64,000 nt of DNA. Origin: Hahellaceae bacterium. GTDB lineage: Bacteria > Pseudomonadota > Gammaproteobacteria > Pseudomonadales > Oleiphilaceae. Each line of letters opens with the position of its first letter. Positions within the stretch are counted from its first letter, which is position 1. Location of the stretch: the NCBI GenBank assembly GCA_016716085.1, contig JADJWY010000008.1:310001-374000 (forward strand), written 5' to 3'. Both the position numbers and the translations under genes were made by a program. Under the pieces are notes generated by a model that was given only the letters and a program-made list of their open reading frames with translations, ran no database searches and was not told the origin of the DNA. This document shows, in pieces, positions 1 to 7,318 of this stretch.

Positions 1-198
1 CCGTTTGTGACAATGACCCGGCAGGGGTATTGACGGCTTAATTGCACCGTCTACCCGAGCCGCCGACTCCAAAAATGCAAGAGACGGAAGGGACGATGGA
101 TGTACGGGTCACCCGGGGCGCCGGACGGATAATTCTGATACCCACAGACCAATCTGAGCCGACTATCGGCTGGGTCAATTACAAACAGAGGATGATAC

Positions 199-2100
199 AT
201 GAAGCCAAGAACAATCAACCTGACACCCAACAAGCTGCGCGTAGCAGTCGTTGGCTCTATGATGCTGGCCGCAAGTGGTGCGGTCAACGCCGCTCCTTCC
301 ACGCTGACGCTGGACTTCCAGTGTCCGTTCCCTTTGATCGGCTCGCAGCTGATCAAGGCGAAAATTACGACTGATTATCCGGCTGAGCAGGATGTCAATG
401 CGCCGCTGGGCCCCATCGCTGTGGATACCATTACGGTTGTGAATGACACCTCGCGCCAAGGTTTGGCAATTGTAGGTGCGACCAAGGTGACAGGTTCGGC
501 GACGAGCTTCACTTCAATTGTAACGCCCGCTCGCACCATTAGCGACAATGTACTTCTGACGGTTGTGCCAACACAAGTTCCTTCCTCTGGTGCGTTTGAT
601 GTACCTGCCAAGGGAACTGCAGGCGCGATTGCCCTCAATGCGGGTGATGTTGGCGCAGGTAAAATTACGGTCGATGACCTGGTATTGAATCTTAAAAATT
701 ACAAATCGGACGGCAGTCTGGCTCCTGCTCCGATTGGTGAGTTCACTGCTGACTGTACCTTGGTTGCGGGTCAGAATAACACGTTGGCAACTCTGAATTT
801 TGTGGGCGGCGCGGTTGATCCAACTGATCCAACTGATCCAACTGATCCAACTGATCCAACTGATCCAACTGATCCAACTGATCCAACTGATCCGACCGAT
901 CCCCCTGTTGTGCCCCAGCACATAAGTCTGGATGCCAACAGCCTGAATTTTGGCACCGTTTTGATGGGTCAAACTGCGCAGCGTAAAGTGACCGTTTCCA
1001 ATACCGGTGGTGAAGTACTGGGTGTGAATGGTGTATCTGTCGAAGGCGCGGGCGCTGCATCATTTGTTCAGACCAACAACTGTACCACTGTTGCTGCGGG
1101 TGCTACTTGTGACGTAAACGTAACCTTTACCGCGTCTGAACAAGGCGCGAAGAGCGCTACGCTTAAAATCGCTTCTGACGATGCGGCCAACCCCACTGTC
1201 AGTGTGGCACTGGCGGGTGTAGGCCAATTGCAGCCGATGCCAGAAATTTCTGTTTCCGGTACCAGTGTTGATTTTGGTTCGCTCGAAGTGGGTAACTCTG
1301 CTGATCGTACGATCACAGTAACTAACAGCGGAACTGCAGCGCTGAACGTAAGCGATGTGTCTCTTGTAAATAACAGCGCATTTGTCATCAAGAGCACGTC
1401 TTGTGACGTTGTTGCGCCGGGCGCCTCTTGCTCTATCGTCGTAACCTTCACTGCTGGTTCGGGTGCGGTAGAGTCTGACACCTTGACAATTGCGTCTAAC
1501 GATGAAGATGAGGCTGTTGTGACGGTTGCTCTGACTGGTAAAGGGTCTGAGCCGGTTTCCACCTTGTTCCCGATTGCATTCTCGGTTGAAGGGAGCACCT
1601 ATATTGCCAAGTCCAAAAATACGCTGCCGCTGATCGGTGTTATCGACAGTCAGTTAGATTTGATGACTGGTACCTTTGATGCTGACCTGATGCTTGAGCC
1701 GACTTCCTCTACTTTCCCGGTTATTCAGGGATTCCAGAAGTTGACGGCTACCGCTAACGTAGAGTTTGAAAATGTTGGTAAAACAACAGGCTCTATCGTT
1801 GACGGTAAGTTGACCGCGACCTCCCAGGCTTATGTTAAGGTGCCGAAGGTTACGGGCTCTCTGTTCGGTATCAAATTGCCTCTGGGTGGTGGTGCCAACT
1901 GTAAGACTAAGGAAGTTGTAACCTTTACGGTTTCTTCGCCTCAGGGCCAGACCTTCCAGCCAATGGGTGGTGGTGTGGTCGAGGGTACTTACAGCCTTCC
2001 TGCGCTTCAGAACTGTGGTTTGTTGACTTCCGTTCTGAATCAGTTCCTGACCGGTGATGGCAATAAGATCAGCCTCCTGATGTCTCCAATTCAGGAGTAA
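199..2100 (+). CDS. Secreted choice-of-anchor-D (ASPM/SPD-2/Hydin-like) repeat protein
   Basis: 633 residues. A signal peptide (about 1-31, ending A-V-N-A-A) is followed by an N-terminal beta-rich domain (about 32-200) that begins F-Q-C-P-F-P-L-I-G and resembles my recollection of DUF6801. Next comes a D-P-T linker (207-233) and two tandem immunoglobulin-like choice-of-anchor-D domains (about 240-345 and 350-450). Each has an L/V-x-F-G start, an N-x-G turn and a C-x(6-8)-C pair (N-C-T-T-V...T-C-D-V and S-C-D-V-V...S-C-S-I), suggesting periplasmic disulphides. The C-terminal about 180 residues repeat the look of the N-terminal domain and carry a C...C pair. The ATG at 199 has a GAGGA ribosome site nine bases upstream. 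No sortase, PEP-CTERM or membrane anchor is visible at the C-terminus, so surface attachment is unproven. Function unknown; adhesion or matrix role is only an inference. Confidence 0.8.
   Translation: MKPRTINLTPNKLRVAVVGSMMLAASGAVNAAPSTLTLDFQCPFPLIGSQLIKAKITTDYPAEQDVNAPLGPIAVDTITVVNDTSRQGLAIVGATKVTGSATSFTSIVTPARTISDNVLLTVVPTQVPSSGAFDVPAKGTAGAIALNAGDVGAGKITVDDLVLNLKNYKSDGSLAPAPIGEFTADCTLVAGQNNTLATLNFVGGAVDPTDPTDPTDPTDPTDPTDPTDPTDPTDPPVVPQHISLDANSLNFGTVLMGQTAQRKVTVSNTGGEVLGVNGVSVEGAGAASFVQTNNCTTVAAGATCDVNVTFTASEQGAKSATLKIASDDAANPTVSVALAGVGQLQPMPEISVSGTSVDFGSLEVGNSADRTITVTNSGTAALNVSDVSLVNNSAFVIKSTSCDVVAPGASCSIVVTFTAGSGAVESDTLTIASNDEDEAVVTVALTGKGSEPVSTLFPIAFSVEGSTYIAKSKNTLPLIGVIDSQLDLMTGTFDADLMLEPTSSTFPVIQGFQKLTATANVEFENVGKTTGSIVDGKLTATSQAYVKVPKVTGSLFGIKLPLGGGANCKTKEVVTFTVSSPQGQTFQPMGGGVVEGTYSLPALQNCGLLTSVLNQFLTGDGNKISLLMSPIQE
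817..897 (+). repeat. 9-bp coding tandem repeat, (D-P-T)9 linker
   Basis: Eight perfect GATCCAACT units (817-888) and one variant unit (889-897, GATCCGACC) followed by GAT CCC CCT. Because the unit is 9 bp, gain or loss of units changes linker length without shifting frame. The near absence of third-base divergence suggests recent slippage expansion. It separates the N-terminal domain from the Ig-like domains. Confidence 0.95.
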
Positions 2101-2120
2101 GCAGGTCATTACTTAAGGCC

Positions 2121-2158
2121 GGGCCATCGGCGAGCCTGCTCAAAGGTGGCCCTTTTTT
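2121..2158 (+). terminator. Probable intrinsic terminator after the anchor-D gene
   Basis: GGGCCA at 2121-2126 pairs with TGGCCC at 2147-2152, followed directly by six T. The loop is long (20 nt), so this is a moderate call. Confidence 0.5.
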
Positions 2159-2296
2159 AATGGTTTTTTGGGAGAGAGAGCTCCCTCCCACAAAGAGTTT
2201 GGCTTATTGCGAGATGTCCGTTTGTCGTCTGGTATGAGTCAAATAGTCCGTAAAGCAAGACATTTACACTGTGCGAATACAATTAGGAGAAATAAC

Positions 2297-2908
2297 ATGA
2301 AAGGCCTGAATAAAATTTTGTTGGTGGCTGCAATCGCGGCACCTTTCGCGGCTCAAGCTGAGCTGAAGTCTATCGATGACGCCGCTATGTCTGATGTTTC
2401 TGGTCAGAGTGGTCTGGTTATCGAAGCGGGTTTCGGCCAAGTGAACCGTGGCGCAGCTGGCATTTACGCCACTGATTGGTCACAAGCCGGTATCACGATT
2501 GAAGCCTTCAAGTGGGAGGTTGATACGCAGTCTTGGAATAACGAAACTAACATCGTTGATATGGCGGCTCCTGTTGCGGGTGCAGGCACTACTACGCTGG
2601 CGGGCTTCATCGCCAAAGATATCAAAATCGCTGGTAAAGTCGACGTGACGATCGATGCGGTAGCAGACACGATCTTCAAGTTGGTGGGCGCTTCAGGCGC
2701 CGCAACGCTTCTGGCTAGTGATCCAACCTCACTTCAGCGCGCGGGCGGTGTTGGTATTACCTTCAGCGGCTCTGACATTAACTTCCGCGTAGGGGATATG
2801 GGTGTTTACCTGGCAGGCGTAGGCCAAACCAGCAGCTTCGGCGCTATTGAAATCCTCAATATGAATGTGGATGGTCTTCAGTTGGTTGTTCGTGGTAACG
2901 GCATCTAA
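2297..2908 (+). CDS. DUF6160-like exported protein, diverged A paralogue (A0)
   Basis: 203 residues. The ATG at 2297 is preferred over the in-frame start 129 bases upstream, because it has a good ribosome site (TTAGGAGAAATAAC) and opens a classical signal peptide cleaved after A-Q-A (residue 21). The mature protein starts E-L-K-S-I-D-D-A-A-M-S-D-V-S-G-Q, the motif shared with the neighbouring A and B genes. The rest is beta-strand-rich, Gly/Ala-rich, has few charged stretches and no Cys, and ends V-V-R-G-N-G-I. It is strongly similar along its whole length to the three A copies downstream but differs in the 120-150 region. Function is unknown. From memory it belongs to DUF6160, a family often annotated near pilus-like or filament proteins; that link is weak. 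Confidence 0.75.
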   Translation: MKGLNKILLVAAIAAPFAAQAELKSIDDAAMSDVSGQSGLVIEAGFGQVNRGAAGIYATDWSQAGITIEAFKWEVDTQSWNNETNIVDMAAPVAGAGTTTLAGFIAKDIKIAGKVDVTIDAVADTIFKLVGASGAATLLASDPTSLQRAGGVGITFSGSDINFRVGDMGVYLAGVGQTSSFGAIEILNMNVDGLQLVVRGNGI

Positions 2909-2959
2909 TTGTTAATTTGCCAGAGTTGATCGGGTTAAAACCCGTTTTGGCGAGTTAAA

Positions 2960-2980
2960 GGGGCGTAAAGCCCCTTTTTT
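2960..2980 (+). terminator. Intrinsic terminator after A0
   Basis: GGGGC (2960-2964), loop GTAAA, GCCCC (2970-2974) and six T. The same GGGGC/GCCCC-T design recurs after both B genes. Confidence 0.8.
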
Positions 2981-3053
2981 GTGGGTTTTCTTGCGTTACG
3001 GTCGGCAAAATAAATGCGTAATGCTTAACAGATCTTAACAATGCGCAGCCTTG

Positions 3054-3103
3054 TGTGAGGTATATCACAGATTGAATTTTGGGCGGGCCCTAAGATGAGT
3101 CCA
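3054..3103 (+). promoter_or_regulatory. CRP-type site and class II promoter for A1
   Basis: TGTGA-GGTATA-TCACA at 3054-3069 is a perfect two-fold CRP/Vfr consensus core. TAAGAT at 3091-3096 is a plausible -10 box. With a start near 3103 the site centre (3061.5) lies at about -41.5, the class II position where CRP overlaps the -35 region; accordingly there is no good -35 hexamer. The site is seen; its activity is inferred. Confidence 0.6.
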
Positions 3104-3206
3104 TGTTCCGAGGATGGAAGCAAGCAAGAGTCGAAGCCAATGAGCTTCACCGGCTTGTCAGGGCTTCTGGAGCAAAAACAAATGATCATAAATCTGGAGA
3201 TATAAT

Positions 3207-3820
3207 ATGAAAGGCCTGAACAAAATTCTGTTGGTTGCTGCAATCGCTGCTCCTTTTGCTGCTCAAGCTGAGCTGAAGTCTATCGACGACGCTGCAATGT
3301 CTAGCGTTTCTGGTCAGAGCGGTCTGGTTATCGAAGCTGGCTTCGGTACTCTGGCTCGTGGCGCTGCTGGCGTTTACGCGACTGATTGGACTAATGCTGG
3401 TATCACTATCGAAGCATTCAAGTGGGAAGTTGATACACAGTCTTGGAACAACACTTCTAACGTGATTGACATGTCTGCTCCTGTAGCGGGTGCAGGTACC
3501 AAGACTCTGGCAGGTTTCATCGCCAAAGATATCAAAATCGCTGGTAAAGTTGACGTGACCATCGACGCGGTAATTGATACTGCTACTTACACTTCGATGG
3601 CTGGTAACCCTACTGCACTGGGCGCTGCTGTTGCTAGCGGTGCGGCTGCAGGTGCAGGCGGTATCGGTATCACTTTCGACAACTCTGAAATCAACTTCCG
3701 CGTAGGTGACATGGGTGTGTACCGGCTGGCGTTGGTCAGACCAGCAGCTTCGGTGCTATCGAGATCATCAACATGAACGTCAACGGACTTGATCTGGTTG
3801 TACGTGGTAACGGTCTGTAA
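3207..3820 (+). pseudogene. DUF6160-like exported protein copy A1, frameshifted
   Basis: Same signal peptide and E-L-K-S-I-D-D motif as the intact copy at 4888, and identical to the third copy in all substitutions I compared. One base is missing near 3722: ACC-GGCTGG here against ACC-T-GGCTGG in the intact copy. The reading frame therefore leaves the family sequence at about residue 173 and stops at 3776 (189 residues). The original frame stays readable to its normal stop at 3818-3820, so the lesion is either recent or a sequence error. ATG at 3207 has CTGGAG ten bases upstream. Codon choice (GCT, GGT, CTG, GAA, AAC) looks like that of a highly expressed gene. Confidence 0.75.
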
Positions 3821-3878
3821 TACAGGCGGGTCTGAGGGGGGGTTGGGTGTAGCCCGACTTTCCACTCTTACCGACAAA

Positions 3879-3904
3879 GAAAAGGCACCTTCGGGTGCCT
3901 TTTC
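3879..3904 (+). terminator. Strong intrinsic terminator after A1
   Basis: Perfect 11-bp stem GAAAAGGCACC / GGTGCCTTTTC closed by a TTCG tetraloop. The T tract lies partly in the stem and continues just after it (CTGTTTTG). Confidence 0.8.
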
Positions 3905-3982
3905 TGTTTTGTGAAATGTGGCACTGTGAAATGTGATGACGCCTTGTAGACTAGCAAGGTTGTAGGCCGGTTTAACGTATAA

Positions 3983-4582
3983 ATGGATATGAGGCAATTG
4001 CGAATGTTGAAGCAAAGTGTGCTGGTGTATGCCTTGGTGTTCCCGGCGTTTCAGGCGGTTGCAGAGCTGAAGGCGATTGATGAAGCCATGATGGGGGATG
4101 TGGTGGGTCAGGCAGCTCCAGAGATCGAGGTGAGTGGCGGAATTACCTACGAGGCAATTGTTTATCATCCGGCAGATGGTTCGGCGCCACAGGTTGTCTT
4201 ACCTGGTGAGTCCTCAAGTGACCAGGCGGTATCGACACAATCCCTGACTTTTCAGGGGCAGATGTTCGGCTTGCCCAAGGCGGGTGGAGCATTGGATTTA
4301 TTGAGTATTATAATGCCGATACGGGTGGGCGCTGTGGATATCGATGGCGACGGTCAGCTTGACCGTGGAGCGGCCATGTTTTCATTTCAGCCTGATGTTG
4401 GTCTGGGGTCGCAATTTTCGCCCCTTGAGATCTCCATGGATGATCAGACCGTGAATATCCATGACCAGGTTTTTTTGACCAAGCAAGGCATTTTGTTTTT
4501 GAATGCGCCTCTGGCGAATGAGCCATTCGAGATTCCTGGGCAGACTGGCCAGTATCAGTTGGTGCCGCAGAAGTTTTTTTAG
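3983..4582 (+). CDS. Small exported protein B1 sharing the A-family mature N-terminus
   Basis: 199 residues. The N-terminus has three possible Met starts (3983, 3989, 4004), none with a strong ribosome site. All give a signal peptide ending A-V-A before E-L-K-A-I-D-E-A-M-M-G-D-V-V-G-Q, the counterpart of the A motif. The mature part is acidic and contains D-I-D-G-D-G-Q-L-D (about 119-127), a calcium-loop-like DxDxDG pattern. No Cys after the signal and no transmembrane segment. It lies 162 bp beyond A1 and its terminator, so it probably has its own promoter; the upstream gap holds a repeated TGTGAAATGTG. Protein identical to the copy at 5664. Function unknown; co-duplication with A suggests they act together. 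Confidence 0.7.
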   Translation: MDMRQLRMLKQSVLVYALVFPAFQAVAELKAIDEAMMGDVVGQAAPEIEVSGGITYEAIVYHPADGSAPQVVLPGESSSDQAVSTQSLTFQGQMFGLPKAGGALDLLSIIMPIRVGAVDIDGDGQLDRGAAMFSFQPDVGLGSQFSPLEISMDDQTVNIHDQVFLTKQGILFLNAPLANEPFEIPGQTGQYQLVPQKFF

Positions 4583-4607
4583 CTGAATCAGCGAAGTTGC
4601 TGAAGAG

Positions 4608-4627
4608 GGGGCGAAGCCCCTTTTTTT
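4608..4627 (+). terminator. Intrinsic terminator after B1
   Basis: GGGGC (4608-4612), loop GAA, GCCCC (4616-4620) and seven T. Confidence 0.8.
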
Positions 4628-4734
4628 GTGCGCTGAAAAAACAATGGACATAAGCATGATTCTGCTTGGGCTTGCGTTACGGTCGGCAAAATAAATGCGT
4701 AATGCTTAACAGATCTTAACAATGCGCAGCCTTG

Positions 4735-4784
4735 TGTGAGGTATATCACAGATTGAATTTTGGGCGGGCCCTAAGATGAGCCCA
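4735..4784 (+). promoter_or_regulatory. CRP-type site and class II promoter for A2
   Basis: Same TGTGA-N6-TCACA core (4735-4750) and TAAGAT -10 candidate as in unit 1. Confidence 0.6.
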
Positions 4785-4887
4785 TGTTCCGAGGATGGAA
4801 GCAAGCAAGAGTCGAAGCCAATGAGCTTCACCGGCTTGTCAGGGCTTCTGGAGCAAAAACAAATGATCATAAATCTGGAGATATAAT

Positions 4888-5502
4888 ATGAAAGGCCTGA
4901 ACAAAATTCTGTTGGTTGCTGCAATCGCTGCTCCTTTTGCTGCTCAAGCTGAGCTGAAGTCTATCGACGACGCTGCAATGTCTAGCGTTTCTGGTCAGAG
5001 CGGTCTGGTTATCGAAGCTGGCTTCGGTACTCTGGCTCGTGGCGCTGCTGGCGTTTACGCGACTGATTGGACTAATGCTGGCATCACTATCGAAGCATTC
5101 AAGTGGGAAGTTGATACACAGTCTTGGAACAACACTTCTAACGTGATTGACATGTCTGCTCCTGTAGCGGGTGCAGGCACCAAGACTCTGGCAGGTTTCA
5201 TCGCCAAAGATATCAAAATCGCTGGTAAAGTTGACGTGACCATCGACGCGGTAATTGATACTGCTACTTTCACTTCTCTGGCAGGTAACCCTACTGCACT
5301 GGGCGCTGCTGTTGCTAGCGGTGCGGCTGCAGGTGCAGGCGGTATCGGTATCACTTTCGACAACTCTGAAATCAACTTCCGCGTAGGTGACATGGGTGTG
5401 TACCTGGCTGGCGTTGGTCAGACCAGCAGCTTCGGTGCTATCGAGATCATCAACATGAACGTCAACGGACTTGATCTGGTTGTACGTGGTAACGGTCTGT
5501 AA
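4888..5502 (+). CDS. DUF6160-like exported protein, the only intact A copy (A2)
   Basis: 204 residues. Signal peptide cleaved after A-Q-A (21), then E-L-K-S-I-D-D-A-A-M-S-S-V-S-G-Q. The body alternates short hydrophobic strands (D-I-K-I-A-G-K-V-D-V-T-I) with an Ala/Gly-rich stretch (about 137-153), and the C-terminus reads G-V-Y-L-A-G-V-G-Q-T-S-S-F ... V-V-R-G-N-G-L, matching the diverged A0 gene; this shows the intact frame. No Cys. Strongly biased, highly-expressed-type codons. It differs from A1 and A3 at a few positions (for example F-T-S-L in place of Y-T-S-M near residue 130). Likely exported through Sec to the periplasm or surface; function unknown. Confidence 0.8.
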   Translation: MKGLNKILLVAAIAAPFAAQAELKSIDDAAMSSVSGQSGLVIEAGFGTLARGAAGVYATDWTNAGITIEAFKWEVDTQSWNNTSNVIDMSAPVAGAGTKTLAGFIAKDIKIAGKVDVTIDAVIDTATFTSLAGNPTALGAAVASGAAAGAGGIGITFDNSEINFRVGDMGVYLAGVGQTSSFGAIEIINMNVNGLDLVVRGNGL

Positions 5503-5559
5503 TACAGGCGGGTCTGAGGGGGGTTGGGTGTAGCCCGACTTTCCACTCTTACCGACAAA

Positions 5560-5585
5560 GAAAAGGCACCTTCGGGTGCCTTTTC
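5560..5585 (+). terminator. Strong intrinsic terminator after A2
   Basis: Same perfect 11-bp stem with TTCG loop as after A1. Confidence 0.8.
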
Positions 5586-5663
5586 TGTTTTGTGAAATGT
5601 GGCACTGTGAAATGTGATGACGCCTTGTAGACTAGCAAGGTTGTAGGCCGGTTTAACGTATAA

Positions 5664-6263
5664 ATGGATATGAGGCAATTGCGAATGTTGAAGCAAAGTG
5701 TGCTGGTGTATGCCTTGGTGTTCCCGGCGTTTCAGGCGGTTGCAGAGCTGAAGGCGATTGATGAAGCCATGATGGGGGATGTGGTGGGTCAGGCAGCTCC
5801 GGAGATCGAGGTGAGTGGCGGAATTACCTACGAGGCAATTGTTTATCATCCGGCAGATGGGTCGGCGCCACAGGTTGTCTTACCTGGTGAGTCCTCAAGT
5901 GACCAGGCGGTATCAACGCAATCCCTGACTTTTCAGGGGCAGATGTTCGGCTTGCCCAAGGCGGGTGGAGCATTGGATTTATTGAGTATTATAATGCCGA
6001 TACGGGTGGGCGCTGTGGATATCGATGGCGACGGTCAGCTTGACCGTGGAGCGGCCATGTTTTCATTTCAGCCTGATGTTGGTCTGGGGTCGCAATTTTC
6101 GCCCCTTGAGATCTCCATGGATGATCAGACCGTGAATATCCATGACCAGGTTTTTTTGACCAAGCAAGGCATTTTGTTTTTGAATGCGCCTCTGGCGAAT
6201 GAGCCATTCGAGATTCCTGGGCAGACTGGCCAGTATCAGTTGGTGCCGCAGAAGTTTTTTTAG
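5664..6263 (+). CDS. Small exported protein B2
   Basis: Protein identical to B1 (199 residues). The differences I can see between the copies are all silent: CCA/CCG, GGT/GGG, TCG/TCA and ACA/ACG. Same signal peptide, E-L-K-A-I-D-E motif and D-I-D-G-D-G-Q-L-D loop. Silent-only divergence suggests the protein has been kept under selection since duplication, or that the copies are homogenised by recombination. Confidence 0.7.
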   Translation: MDMRQLRMLKQSVLVYALVFPAFQAVAELKAIDEAMMGDVVGQAAPEIEVSGGITYEAIVYHPADGSAPQVVLPGESSSDQAVSTQSLTFQGQMFGLPKAGGALDLLSIIMPIRVGAVDIDGDGQLDRGAAMFSFQPDVGLGSQFSPLEISMDDQTVNIHDQVFLTKQGILFLNAPLANEPFEIPGQTGQYQLVPQKFF

Positions 6264-6288
6264 CTGAATCAGCGAAGTTGCTGAAGAG

Positions 6289-6307
6289 GGGGCGAAGCCC
6301 CTTTTTT
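6289..6307 (+). terminator. Intrinsic terminator after B2
   Basis: GGGGC (6289-6293), GAA loop, GCCCC (6297-6301), six T. Confidence 0.8.
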
Positions 6308-6413
6308 GTGCGCTGAAAAACAATGGACATAAGCATGATTCTGCTTGGGCTTGCGTTACGGTCGGCAAAATAAATGCGTAATGCTTAACAGATCTTAACA
6401 ATGCGCAGCCTTG

Positions 6414-6462
6414 TGTGAGGTATATCACAGATTGAATTTTGGGCGGCCCTAAGATGAGCCCA
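6414..6462 (+). promoter_or_regulatory. CRP-type site and class II promoter for A3
   Basis: Same TGTGA-N6-TCACA core at 6414-6429. The interval between site and -10 is one base shorter here (GGGCGGCCC for GGGCGGGCCC), which would put the site at about -40.5 if real; this may be another homopolymer error. Confidence 0.5.
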
Positions 6463-6565
6463 TGTTCCGAGGATGGAAGCAAGCAAGAGTCGAAGCCAAT
6501 GAGCTTCACCGGCTTGTCAGGGCTTCTGGAGCAAAAACAAATGATCATAAATCTGGAGATATAAT

Positions 6566-7179
6566 ATGAAAGGCCTGAACAAAATTCTGTTGGTTGCTGC
6601 AATCGCTGCTCCTTTTGCTGCTCAAGCTGAGCTGAAGTCTATCGACGACGCTGCAATGTCTAGCGTTTCTGGTCAGAGCGGTCTGGTTATCGAAGCTGGC
6701 TTCGGTACTCTGGCTCGTGGCGCTGCTGGCGTTTACGCGACTGATTGGACTAATGCTGGTATCACTATCGAAGCATTCAAGTGGGAAGTTGATACACAGT
6801 CTTGGAACAACACTTCTAACGTGATTGACATGTCTGCTCCTGTAGCGGGTGCAGGTACCAAGACTCTGGCAGGTTTCATCGCCAAAGATATCAAAATCGC
6901 TGGTAAAGTTGACGTGACCATCGACGCGGTAATTGATACTGCTACTTACACTTCGATGGCTGGTAACCCTACTGCACTGGGCGCTGCTGTTGCTAGCGGT
7001 GCGGCTGCAGGTGCAGGCGGTATCGGTATCACTTTCGACAACTCTGAAATCAACTTCCGCGTAGGTGACATGGGGTGTACCTGGCTGGCGTTGGTCAGAC
7101 CAGCAGCTTCGGTGCTATCGAGATCATCAACATGAACGTCAACGGACTTGATCTGGTTGTACGTGGTAACGGTCTGTAA
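6566..7179 (+). pseudogene. DUF6160-like exported protein copy A3, frameshifted
   Basis: Matches A1 at every substitution I compared, but its frame breaks at a different base: ATGGGGTGTACC here against ATGGGTGTGTACC in A2, one base short near 7073. The open frame stops at 7135 (189 residues, ending R-S-S-T as in A1), while the normal frame and stop (7177-7179) survive downstream. As for A1, either a real inactivation or a consensus error in a repeat. Confidence 0.75.
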
Positions 7180-7237
7180 TACAGGCGGGTCTGAGGGGGG
7201 GTTGGGTGTAGCCCGACTTTCCACTCTTACCGACAAA

Positions 7238-7263
7238 GAAAAGGCACCTTCGGGTGCCTTTTC
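7238..7263 (+). terminator. Intrinsic terminator after A3
   Basis: Same 11-bp TTCG hairpin. It lies between A3 and the 3' end of the converging minus-strand gene at 7319. Confidence 0.8.
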
Positions 7264-7318
7264 TGTTTAGATTCAGTGAATAAGCAGTTTGCCGTTCAGA
7301 GGACGAAACCGCTCACTG

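Larger units (their letters stand above)
2990..4670 (+). repeat. Tandem repeat unit 1 (A1 + B1), 1,681 bp
   Basis: Near-identical direct repeat of 4671-6349 and 6350-7268. The shared sequence begins at CTTGCGTTACGGTCGG and includes the leader with the CRP-type site, gene A, its terminator, and gene B with its terminator. I see no terminal inverted repeats or transposase, so the array looks like unequal recombination rather than an insertion sequence. Confidence 0.95.
4671..6349 (+). repeat. Tandem repeat unit 2 (A2 + B2), 1,679 bp
   Basis: Second copy of the A-B unit. It differs from unit 1 by scattered substitutions and by homopolymer-length changes (for example T7 versus T6 after gene B, A6 versus A5 just beyond, and the G run after gene A). 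The substitutions in A2 set it apart from A1 and A3, which agree with each other. Confidence 0.95.
6350..7268 (+). repeat. Tandem repeat unit 3, partial (A3 only)
   Basis: Third copy, ending at CTGTTT just after the A terminator, where units 1 and 2 continue into gene B. It is followed by unique sequence and the converging minus-strand gene. Confidence 0.95.

Noticed and set aside
1..198. Possible coding start of the window (open frames at 42 and 51)
   Set aside because: Both overlap the start and signal peptide of the anchor-D gene in other frames and have no ribosome site or recognisable product; I see no element here.
514..972. Minus-strand open frames with W-I-S repeats and L-D-Q / G-S-V repeats
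   Set aside because: These are antisense readings of the GATCCAACT coding repeat; a repeat with a 9-bp unit stays open in all frames by construction.
3025..3243. 72-residue minus-strand open frame seen again at 4706-4924 and extended at 6063-6602
   Set aside because: It recurs only because the DNA is duplicated; it has no ribosome site, crosses the CRP site and promoter of gene A, and has no signal or domain.
3207..3260. Double-glycine bacteriocin leader reading of the D-D-A-A-M-S-S-V-S-G-Q segment
   Set aside because: The motif follows a Sec signal peptide, the pair is G-Q rather than G-G, the mature protein is far too long, and no peptidase-ABC transporter or immunity gene is near.
3715..3730. 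Programmed ribosomal frameshift in gene A
   Set aside because: No slippery heptamer or downstream pseudoknot; the lesions differ between copies and A2 needs none.
2990..7268. Composite transposon or insertion sequence origin of the A-B array
   Set aside because: No transposase, terminal inverted repeats or target duplications are visible; simple unequal exchange explains the pattern.
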